Shown: piece by piece, positions 48,201 through 57,127 of the stretch
Layout: every line of letters starts with the position of its first letter
Position numbering within the stretch: the stretch's first letter is position 1
Assembly: GCA_030704615.1 (NCBI GenBank)
Contig: CM060732.1
Span: 38,547,053 to 38,611,052 of the forward strand
Source: Takakia lepidozioides
Lineage: Eukaryota; Streptophyta; Takakiopsida; Takakiales; Takakiaceae
DNA: 64,000 nt
Direction of reading: 5' to 3'
Translations under genes and position numbers: made by a program
Notes under the pieces: model-generated
The model's input: only the letters and a program-made list of their open reading frames with translations
Told to the model about the DNA's origin: nothing
Databases searched by the model: none

Positions 48201-48295
48201 AGTCGTGTCGTCGACGGCTTCCCAAATTTCCGCGTCCTCCTCTTTGCCGGAGTCGCCCGACCTTCCACAAACATTATGCTATCACTATGCTGCAT
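45285..48295 (-). CDS. uncharacterised multi-exon gene with ParB/Srx-like DGNHR region (3' end in gap)
   Basis: Exons on the minus strand, in phase: about 47698-47420 (SKKLVAGMLMSARDMNIAAN, RVWAPCGYRRTSKFLCVAWL), about 47410-47026 (VAFYVSIENDQG, FFVWDGNHRMLAWTEYI, MVDCIVVKVDVKD, LLKGAMADIN), 46883 to about 46689, 46648-46320, 46248-46121, about 46054-45956, 45918-45838 and about 45470 into the gap. GT-AG junctions such as VPLSHRANRR...WWHQ to VLTHAQEQLD and ENFVQ to EIAKARRSV keep the frame. V-DGNHR-xx-A, then a hydrophobic strand, then A..xDIN follows the order of ParB N-domain and sulfiredoxin-fold proteins. That domain call is mine by pattern. Upstream basic (PKSPPRVRKPRKRK) and acidic (LTEAEDD) stretches fit a nuclear protein. 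The first exons (47.7-48.3 kb) are uncertain and may contain frameshifts. One junction, after DINL at 47026, has an in-frame stop unless a non-standard donor is used. Confidence 0.55.
45687..45772. repeat. two intronic copies of the palindrome
   Basis: TATTTCAGCACCGAAATA (about 45688-45705) and ATATTTCGGCGCCGCAATAT (about 45752-45771) lie in the intron below the donor at 45837. Both are near matches to the palindrome arrayed at 48.7-50.4 kb. Confidence 0.7.
46918..47000. repeat. two further intronic copies of the palindrome
   Basis: GATTTCGGCACAGCAATC (about 46919) and CTATTTTGGCGCCGCAATAG (about 46979-46998) lie between the acceptor at 46884 and the end of the DGNHR exon at 47026. Confidence 0.65.
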
Positions 48296-48539
48296 AAGGA
48301 GAGGAAACGCAGGAGAATGTCACTGCAGAAGGGAAGGGACGAGAGAGCGAGCGGTGGAACATGCAACCACTATGCACGAGCAGATGCGTAAGCAGCCACG
48401 TCTCCGGAAGCGTTGTCACCGTCCACCACTTTCTGCCGTATGGGTGATGAAGAGATTGCGACCCCTGACACGTTCGTACGCATGAAGTCGACTGGAACAC
48501 GACGCGTGCCTGTTCAAGCCACCAGTACAAGATGCTTTA

Positions 48540-50420
48540 TCCGAATTGTGGCACCGAAATACCGTTCCGTTCACCGTATGCTGTTTCGGGAGCAGCCGAC
48601 ATTGAATGAAATATCCGCACATCATGACACCCAACCGCCATGAAAATCCCCTGCCTATGACATTCAACAGTCAGGTCGGTACGTTTCATCAGCGGACGGA
48701 TGAATTTCGGCGCCGAAATTCATCGGTTGGAAGTGCTTTCATGCACAAACTTATGAATTTCGGCACCGCAATTCATCGCTTGCCCAGTCCTCATCCATCA
48801 TGAGGAAACCTGTCAGTCGGATATCGGAGCCTTAATTGTTTCCGGGACAGTGGAGACGGCTGCACCTTGGCACATTTCATCCATATTTCGGCGCCGAAAT
48901 TCATTACGAATATCTCCGTCCGCGAGTAGACGAGGTGGAATCATCCATATTTCGGCGCCGAAATTCATCCAGCGCGAAGACTAGATCGGCACCATGCTGC
49001 GCTTTGCCGCCATCATTGCCCTTGACGGATGCTGTCCATGCCTGTTGGACATGCCATGTCTGGACATTTAACTATAATTTCGGCGCCGAAATTATACTTT
49101 ATGTGCGGTAACGTCTCGTGCGAAAAAGACCACTTTATGGATACTGTCAGTTTCAAATGAAAACAACGGCTAAAATGCAATTAATTTTCCCCCAACATGA
49201 AAAAATATCCCCTTTCGACATTGGAAAATGGCCTTTTGTAAGACAGAAGGGGTTGAATGTGCCGATTTCTGCATTAAATGCAGAATATTCGTGTTATCTT
49301 CGTCGGAATGGATTATTTCCAACGAATTTCGGAACATAACATCATCCAGAAGCAAGAAGTAAGTGTCCGGTTCGGACGAATTTCGGCGCCGAAATTTATC
49401 CGTCGCATAGAAAATGTAATATTACAGTTACTCATTGCGGACAGTAAGGATGAATTTCGGCGCCGAAATTCATCCATTTCAAAGAGAAATAAAAATTGGA
49501 GGGAGGGCATTGAATGAATTTCGGCGCCGAAATTCGTTGCTCTCGAAGAAAAAAGAAAATTATAAGGGAGGACTTGGATGAATTTCGGCGCCGAAATTCA
49601 TTGCTCGCGAAGACAAAAGAAAATTAGAATTCCGGACTTGGATGAATTTCGGCGCCGAAATTCATTTGTCGCAAGGAAAAAGAAAATTAGAAGGGAGGAC
49701 TTGGATGAATTTCGGCGCTGAAATTCATTGCTCGCGAAGATAAAAGAAAATTAGAAGGGAGGACTTGGATGAATTTCGGCGCCGAAATTCATTGCTCGCG
49801 AAGACAAAAGAAAATTAGAAGGGAGGACTTGGATGAATTTCGGCGCCGAAATTCATTGCTCGCGAAGACAAAAGAAAATTGGAAGGGAGGACTTGGATGA
49901 ATTTCGGCGCCGAAATTCATCTCTCGCAAGGAAAAAGAAAAAGAAGGGAGGTCTTCGGATGAATTTCGGCGCCGAAATCCATCCGCAGGACAGCAAAATT
50001 AGAGTCGGAAAAGGACAATAAGAATGAATTTTGGCTTTGAAATTCATCCATTCTGCTTATTCAGGATTACTGTCATTCGGATGTCGGCACCGAAATGCGG
50101 ACACGTGGTGAATCACGACTGTAATCACGAACACATTCATCCGTATTTCGGCATCCAAATTGAACACTTACGTGCAGAAACAATTTCATGAAGAAGATGT
50201 TCATCCGAATTTCGGCACCGAAATCCATCCGTTGGGTGCTTGCTCAGTTTCATGAGGTGAACAAATTATGATTTCTGTCGCCGGAATTCATCTCCTGGCT
50301 TCCAAATCTGTTACATGACAGAGATGTTCATCCAGATTTCGGTGCCGAAATTCATGGGAAGGTCTGATTTATTGTAGCCCAACTGGTGGTACATCACAAT
50401 TCAGGCACCGAATATCCTGG
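48540..50420. repeat. palindromic repeat array, core GAATTTCGGCGCCGAAATTC
   Basis: About ten units repeat every 62-64 bases from about 49440 to 50000. Each has the perfect palindrome GAATTTCGGCGCCGAAATTC (often flanked by AT...AT, making 24 bases) and a spacer like GCTCGCGAAGACAAAAG, AAAATTAGAAGGGAGGACTT. GGCGCC centres fall at 49385, 49459, 49523, 49587, 49651, 49714 (GGCGCT), 49778, 49842, 49906 and 49968. Outside the tandem core, single copies occur at irregular spacing (48704, 48888, 48948, 49078) and decayed ones at 48754 and 50024-50410. The flanks of these outer copies differ, so the palindrome is kept where the spacer is not. The array lies directly upstream of the DGNHR gene. Confidence 0.9.
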
Positions 50421-51229
50421 GCTCCAAGTCATGAGCGGACACTGGTACTTATGAGCGGAGTGCTTCCAGCATGAGCGCGGAAATCTTCGAAATCTTCTCT
50501 TCTTATACTACTTTCGATTATTTTATAATTTTGGGCCCGAAAAAAATCTGCCGAAATTCGAAGTGTGTTACTTTGCGGCTCATGGGTGAGCCATGCCCGC
50601 TCATGAGCTCATGAACTCATGGCTCATGAGCTCATGGAATAGCAACCCCCCACATCCATGCTATAATGATCTATCATCGAGGCATATTACTATTCTTAAC
50701 ATGTTTAAAGAATTGATATTGAAAAATAGAAAATAGAACTCAAACTTCTATTTTAATTCTTGTGTTAAATGAGCAATACATATTCATGGTATATTTTGAA
50801 GGAATGTCTCTTAAAATAAAATTCATTATTAGGATTTAAAGTTTTTTCCCTAATTAATCTCATTTTTCTAATTTATTTAATCAATTAATTAGGATCCGGA
50901 TCCGAACCCGTGAACCCGCTAATATTTCCCAACAACTACCCGGACCCTAACCCGAGTCTGTGTTGACAAACCCGGACCTGGACCCGAACCCAGATTTTCC
51001 AAATTTCAAAAACCCGGATCCAGACCCGGACTTGGCTCCAAAAAAGAACCCGAACCCGGACCCGGCGGGTTTCTTAGAAAGGCAGAACCCGCACAACACT
51101 GGACACGACCTTATTGATTCAGAAAGGGCATATGTTGTCTTGACTAACCTAAAAAAAAAGCTCTCATATTAGAGATGTATTCACCTATCTATTGCAGATA
51201 AACCTCTTATTGTGAATCAAGTGCTTCTG
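50421..51229. other. AT-rich stretch and degenerate ACCCGG/ACCCGA repeat
   Basis: 50650-50880 is AT-rich without a gene. At 50890-51075 short units CCCGGACC, CCCGAACC, CCCGGATCC recur irregularly and translate as NPDPNPDP-like low complexity. It could be simple-sequence expansion; it is not a telomere repeat. Confidence 0.5.
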
Positions 51230-52430
51230 GCCTTGTGCTAGTTTTTTTCCCTCAGTCTGGTCTCCGGGTGCGACAATTATCAAAAGAGTGCAGACTCTTG
51301 TTAGAAACTTTATGTGGGGCGCCTCCTTGACTGGAATATCTTGCAGAGCCCTTTGCGAGTTGGAAGCAACTCACTCAAAAGAAATGTAATGGGGGTCTGG
51401 CCAGTATAGAACCACAATCGTAAATCTATGCTCTTCTTGCGAAATGGGTCCCAAGGATTTCTTCACATTTCACTTCTCCTTGGAGCTTGATCGTCAGACA
51501 CCATATCCTCCAAGCTCGTCCGCTCCCTGTCTCGGTTTGGCCCCCATCTCTCAGATGGATTGTTTAAGGAGGTTCTTCCAATTTAATAATGACCTCTGGT
51601 TCAGGGGTCTGGCGATCTATTTGGCATTCCTGGTTCTCCGTACGTGATCTTTTTTTCCCAAAAATCGTTGAGCTCTTTTTTGAAGAGGCTCTCAGACAGC
51701 CTTTGTTTGGTAACTTTGATCGAGACTCTGAGCTATTGGTTAAGTGCTATGGGCACATTGGGAAGTTGCAGGGGTTTCCAATTTCATGCACTTGTGGGAA
51801 AATGGCTCCCTCATCTCCCCTTCTGTGGCGCACTAGTAGCAGCCACCCTATCCGCTAGAAGAGTCAGGGCAGGGTGGGAGTCCATCACCGGAGACATTCT
51901 TGAGTCTTGGAATCCCTACTGCCCTCGTTCCTTGCTAATGGAAGGTGTCTCCATGTCTGGATAGGCTATGAAGTTGGGGGCTTCAAGTTTGCTTTCTTCG
52001 CGCTGTACCGCTCGGGAGCTTTATTTCATGGCTGGAAGTTCAAAGTTTATAGCTTTGATTTTTTGCACTCCCCGCAACATTTTCCTTCCTGGAGGACTCC
52101 CTCTATGTTGTTCGGGTCTGTTGCATGACGACCGGGGTTGTTAACCCCTCTGCTGACAATGATTGCCACACCAATCCTAAGTTTCTTTGGTTTTTGACTG
52201 CACCCCTTGCCCTACTCCAGTTCGACCCGGGAGAATGGATCTGGCACGACAGGAAACACTCCCCTTTTTTCCTTACTCTGTCAAGCTGGGTTATTCCTTG
52301 TTGCACCACACTACCTCTTTGGACCTCAAATGGACAAAATATTGGTCCCTACTTCAGAGTGATCAAGTTAGAACACATCATGAAGCCAACCTCTCTTGTG
52401 AATAACACAAAGACCTACTAAAAATGGGTC
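51230..52430 (+). pseudogene. decayed LINE C-terminal region
   Basis: Broken frames follow the C-terminal region of plant LINE ORF2: RNFMWGASLTGIS, KWVPRISSHFTSPWSLIVRH, ARRVRAGWESITGDILESWN, and near the end FFPYSVKLGYSLLHHTTSLD with LKWTKYW, as in the zf-RVT region. No RT catalytic part is present. Confidence 0.55.
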
Positions 52431-53396
52431 CCTGGCAAAGAAAAGTTGACACTCACGCAGCATGATCAAAACCAGGGAGGCCGATAGGCCCCAGAGCCAC
52501 CGAAATGCCCACAACAAGGGGTAGGGGAGCAATAAATTCTGTCGAGTCGGGCCCTACAGAGATCAGGGGGCTATGGTTGTTGGACCAAGTGAAGAAGAGA
52601 CCCGAGTCAAAATGACCGAGGGCCGCTGACAACCCCACAGAAAAATATAGGCCTCCCAAGCGCACCGATCCTTCTTCGATCTCAGTGCGGTTTTGTTTTT
52701 AAGCCCGACGGCTTGTTGTTCTTTATGATCATATCTCCTTTCTTAATTTCATTGATGTCCTCGCCGACTTTCCACCTCCTCCCCCCTCCTTCTTCTCCCC
52801 CTTCTCTTGCTAGTAGGGATGACATCCATTTGCTTGTCCTCATACCACAAGCAAGTGGGACGCGGAGAAAAGAAAATCCAAGTCAACAACATAGAATAAC
52901 TCTGGTTAGTCCATTTTATACTTAGCCACATTCGGACTTAGTCAAATTTCAAGACCAAGTGTGGGTTACACTCTAACTCCATTCTGTGTAACCCCGAGTG
53001 GAGTTACTCATCTCGTTGTGTAACCCGATGTAACCCCAAGTGGAGTTACACTCCTCGTCGTGTAACCCCAACTGGAGTTCACACTCCTTCGGTTCCATGT
53101 CACTCTCAAGAGAGGGTGGGGAAGATTGGACATGCCGGAAACCGGCGTACCATCCTGTCAGAGGTTGCATGTGTGCATTAAGTTCTTACAATATTCCTAT
53201 TATCTTCCACAACCCAACATGCCCTCAATAAACTTTAGAGCCTCGTCCCCTCTTTAAAACAAAACCCCCGGAAAACAGAAAAACAAAACAAAACATGAAT
53301 CCAACTTGACATGGCCCAATAGGCCGGGAGATTGAAATGTTACGCATAATAAAAACCTCAAGGCAAACAAAAAAAATCAAAATCAAACAAACATAC
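52431..53396. other. unassigned, with a short tandem motif
   Basis: At about 52960-53095 the block TGTAACCCCAAGTGGAGTTA with following CACTC recurs three to four times at about 40-base spacing. Frames elsewhere are short and proline/serine rich. Nothing else recognised. Confidence 0.4.
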
Positions 53397-53882
53397 CGTA
53401 GTGCGATAGCCGGTTAGGCACTTGCCTACCTAATAATTATTTTTAGGGCCATTTGGCACTTAGGCACTTTTGAATTTTTTTAAAAAAATTAGGCAACTTG
53501 GATGTGTAATTTTTTCAAATTACTATTGTTTTTAAATAAAAGGGGACGGAGGCCCTTTAAAGGAAATTAAAAATAACGATCACAAAATGAAAACACAAAA
53601 ATATAAAAATACAGCTGCTGCCATGAAAACTGAGTCCATGGATGACGTTTTAAATGAATATCATTCTAAATGGATGTCATGTTTAGATTTGTTTTCTATT
53701 TCATATTTTTTCTAATTTAAATTCAAGTTTTTATACCATAGGCACGTTTAGAGAAATTTTTGAAAATTAGGCACTCTTTGAAGATAATTTTTTAAAATTA
53801 GGCACTCTTGTCAAAAATAATTTATTTTGATTAGGCACTTTATTTTCGAATTAATTTCTGCCTAACCGGCTATCCCACTACG
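53397..53882. mobile_element. MITE with 24-bp terminal inverted repeats
   Basis: CGTAGTGCGATAGCCGGTTA then GGCA at 53397-53420 matches the complement of 53859-53882 with one mismatch. TAC flanks both ends (53394-53396 and 53883-53885), a 3-base target-site duplication as in PIF/Harbinger or CACTA elements. The interior is AT-rich, non-coding, repeats TTAGGCACTT and holds a nested retroposon tail at 53515-53575. Confidence 0.8.
53515..53575 (-). mobile_element. retroposon 3' tail nested in the MITE
   Basis: Minus strand: TTTAAAGGGCCTCCGTCCCC followed by TTTTATTTAAAAAC. It has the same AGGGCC...CCCCT element as 11470-11565 and 44545-44606. Confidence 0.5.
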
Positions 53883-54324
53883 TACTCCGGCTCCATCCCT
53901 TAAGAAAAAAAAAGAAAGGAAAAACTCAGTAACTGTTGGCCCTTGCCAGTGGATATATCATGTCTCTTTCTTCATGCTTTTACCAAAGAAAACAAAAGGG
54001 AAAAAAATTGTGGGGGTGAAGCGGCAACTTGCCCCATCATTTCATGCTTTTCCTTCTTAGGTATCCTCCTTTTGAACTCACGAGTGGGTGCTCCGGCCAC
54101 ACAGACTTGTGTGTTGATACCATTGGCTGACTCCGTTTTTCTCCGCACCGTTGGATCATAAGTGCCCCAGTGGGCTGGATGGAAGATCACAAAGGCTCAC
54201 AGCGGAGCAGGGAGCAGGGTGGGGAGTGGTTAAGAAGGGTGTGGGGGAGATTTGACAGGCATGAGGCCGTTTGAAAAGCATGATTCCGTTTACTGCGTCC
54301 TTGGGTTACATTTGAATTCCAATT
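53883..54324. other. unassigned flank of the tandem repeat
   Basis: No gene or repeat recognised. Frames of about 70-80 residues on both strands look like chance. Confidence 0.3.
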
Positions 54325-54645
54325 GTGGAGAGCTGTAGATGGAGACGGGGAGGGAGATGGGGGAGCTGTGATGTGGACAGGAGTGGAGCAGTGTGGTGTG
54401 GCGGGGCTGTTCTTGTGGTGGCTGCGCATTGGAATCATCCCCGGAGCTTCGATGTGGACAGGACGGGAGCAGTGTGGCGGGGCTGTTCTTGTGGTGGCTG
54501 CGCATTGGAATCATCCCCGGAGCTTCGATGTGGACAGGACTGGAGCAGTGTGGCGGGGCTGTTCTTGTGGTGGCTGCGCATTGGAATCATCCCCGGAGCT
54601 TCGATGTGGACAGGACTGGAGCAGTGTGGCGGGGCTGTTGTTGCA
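54325..54645 (+). repeat. 76-bp tandem repeat, nearly four units
   Basis: Units starting GCGGGGCTGTTCTTGTGG begin at 54401, 54477, 54553 and 54629, exactly 76 bases apart and almost identical, with a partial unit before them. 76 is not a multiple of three, so the repeat shows up in all three plus-strand frames and is unlikely to encode protein. It lies about 400 bases upstream of the SDR start codon, possibly in its promoter. Confidence 0.9.
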
Positions 54646-55025
54646 TAGAAATAGGATGCAACACTGGCACTCTTCGCTCAAATTGCTCTCATGCTTTTAG
54701 TGCCGTGATTTCTCTCTGGGCATGCTTCTGGGTCCGGATCTGGAGAGGGTCATGCTGTTGGTGCCCACGTCGTACTCTGTTGTTGTCCCCTCCCCACCCT
54801 TCCCCCGCCTCTGAGATCTGTGCGTAAACGTTTGGAGTATTTCTGGTGGATGAATTGTCAGAGAGAAGCTAGGTTGCTATGGTGATATGGTGTTTGCTTG
54901 ATAGAAGTTGGGATTCGGGAATTTTGTGTGAATCGACCATTTTACTGTTTGGCTCATCACCCCTCTACCCATCCATCGACATTTCTAAGGAAAGAGAGAG
55001 AGACAGAGATCTCTGAGGGGAAGCT

Positions 55026-56091
55026 ATGGTGAAGGATTTGAGACCAGTAGTTGTGGTCACGGGTTGTTCTTATGGAGGCATTGGCTATGAAATGAGCCGC
55101 TTCTTTGCAGAGTCTGGCTGCCGGGTTTTTTCTTCAGATGTGAAGCCCATGGTAGAAATGTTGGAGCTCGAAACTCGGGGGATCGATATCGCCTACATGG
55201 ATGTGTCTTCTGAGGAGTCTGTAAATGAAGGCATTGAGAATATCATCCGAAAAGCAGGGCGGATCGACATTCTTGTCAACAATGCTGGAGTTCCTTGCAG
55301 TGGCCCCCTGGCCGAAGTTGCTCTTTCGGACGTTCGTCGGGCCTTCAATGTCAACGTGTTGGGCACGTTGGCACTCATCCAAGCAGTAGTGCCGCACATG
55401 GTACTCCAGGTATGATGATTGCTTGTCGATTTCAAGAGTTGTTGCATGTTAATGGCGATGAAGAGGGGTTACATGGGGAAATTACAAGGGAACTAATGGT
55501 GAACTACATCTGTCGGTTGGCCAAAATCCTTGGGGGTTGCCTGTCACAGTTCTTCATTGATCATGCTTACTTCACAATGTGGCTCTGATTTGCTAAACCA
55601 GGATCCTTTTTCCATTTCAGGGTGGTGGCAAGATAGTCAACGTTGGCAGTGTGCTGGGCTTGGTTCCTTGTGCCTGGGAAGGCGCTTACGCAGCCACCAA
55701 GACTTCCGTTCATGCCATATCAGATGTCTTGCGCATAGAGTTGCAGCCCTTTGATATCAAGGTTGTGACCTTGACGCCTGGAGCTATTCGATCCAACATT
55801 ACTGGCACATCCCAGCACGCCGTACGAGCCGGAACTTGGCGTCTCTATCCTGGGTTCGTAGAGGCCTTTGATTTTCTTGTGGGTGTGGTCATGAACCCAA
55901 AGGCAGCGGTTACACCTGAAGACTATGCGCGGAAGGTAGTTGAGGTGGTCTTACAAGAGACTCCACCGCGCCGGTCTTTTGTCATTCCTTACTGGAGGTA
56001 TAACGTTTTGCAGTGGCTGCCGTTATGGCTTCGTGATTGGCTGCTGTTCAAACATGCTCATATGCACCTGGCATTGAAGCGGAAAGATTGA
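55026..56091 (+). CDS. short-chain dehydrogenase/reductase, 1-acyl-DHAP reductase-like
   Basis: Exon 1 55026-55409 and exon 2 55621-56091 join over a 211-base GT-AG intron (GTATGA...TTTCAG) into 284 residues, a normal length for classical SDRs. Seen motifs: cofactor loop TGCSYGGIG (residues about 11-19), NNAGVPC (about 89-95), catalytic Ser in VNVGSVLGLV, and YAATK. An Asp after the second strand (FSSD) favours NAD(H), though the related Ayr1-like enzymes that reduce acyl-dihydroxyacetone phosphate use NADPH. The C-terminal WLPLWLRDWLLFKHAHM may be a membrane-associated helix. A GA-rich leader precedes the start. The substrate is inferred. Part of exon 2 recurs as a decayed copy at 22915-23068. 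Confidence 0.85.
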
Positions 56092-57127
56092 AGAAGAGGA
56101 TAGAGTGGAACTTCAAACTGAGATTTCAGGTTGGCTTCCACCTTCTTGAGATTCATTTAGGTCTCGAAACCTTCAATGTATTGCCCTTATCAATGTAGGA
56201 GATCTGGATCCTTGTTGGATTGGTGTTGTGCTTAGAGTAAGTTCTAATGTTGTTCTTCCTGGCAGTAGCAGGAGGGAACATGAAGATACGTTACTTTCAA
56301 GATGTAAGTATGATGCTTTGGAGATAGAGAACGTGCTTTCCAGCCACTTACCGACTTTCAAACGATTTTTGCAATCCCTGAGAAGACGGGAGTTCTCTAT
56401 TCTTCAAGCTCGTGTAAGATTGACAAACGCGAGTGTTGATCAAACAGGATTTTTTCAATTACACCTTTACTTGTTTGTGACCTGCTCAAGGCTCTGGAGT
56501 GTGTGCAACAATTGCATGGTTAACTCCTAGTTTCAATCTTTCCAAGACACTGGGGAAGATGCCATTTGGAGCAGAACACCTAATAATATTTCTACATATT
56601 CAAGTTGATCATACATTCATGTGTGAGCTGCATTTTACATTACATTCGTGGTGATGGTCTGCAACTTGGTAGGTTCAGCTCTCTGCACTTTGTGGGGCAC
56701 CTTCAAATATAAAAAAGAGCTGTCTAAATTTCTGTGAGCTGAGTGAATGAGTCCTTTGGTATCAGACTCAACCATATGAACGTGACCCATATCCAATGTT
56801 GGCTTGGGCCACCAAGTAAAGATTGTCTGGTTATACTCTACAAGTACAGTACTAGTTGCCTCTCTTACTAGACCCCTGTCCCCCTAGAGTCCTGCAATGT
56901 GAAGGCATCTGAAGTTAATTTCAGAACATGTTCCAGCTTGCAATTGAGCCTGCAAAAGCTAATGGCATATTTTAGTGGACATACTATCCAATCTGTGCAG
57001 CTTTTGGATCAGGGAGTTGGGTCACTTAAACGCCTGTCTTAAACACTCATCTGAAAGGCTCTCCGCCTCTTGTGACAATCGCTGTCTATTCTCCTTTGTG
57101 GATGGCATGTCTCAGACACATTTGTCA
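56092..57127. other. intergenic between the SDR and PPR genes (converging)
   Basis: No recognised gene. The 3' regions of both genes must lie here. No clear polyadenylation signal can be singled out. Confidence 0.4.

Noticed and set aside
49313-50047. Open frames with repeated RRRNSS or FGAEIH peptides on both strands
   Set aside because: They are translations of the palindromic array; the same peptides appear in sense and antisense because the repeat is palindromic.
50893-51075. Telomere-like repeat
   Set aside because: Units are irregular CCCGGACC/CCCGAACC and do not match the plant TTTAGGG or related telomere units.
54323-54827. Three overlapping plus-strand frames with Trp/Cys-rich repeats
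   Set aside because: They are the 76-bp tandem repeat read in different phases.
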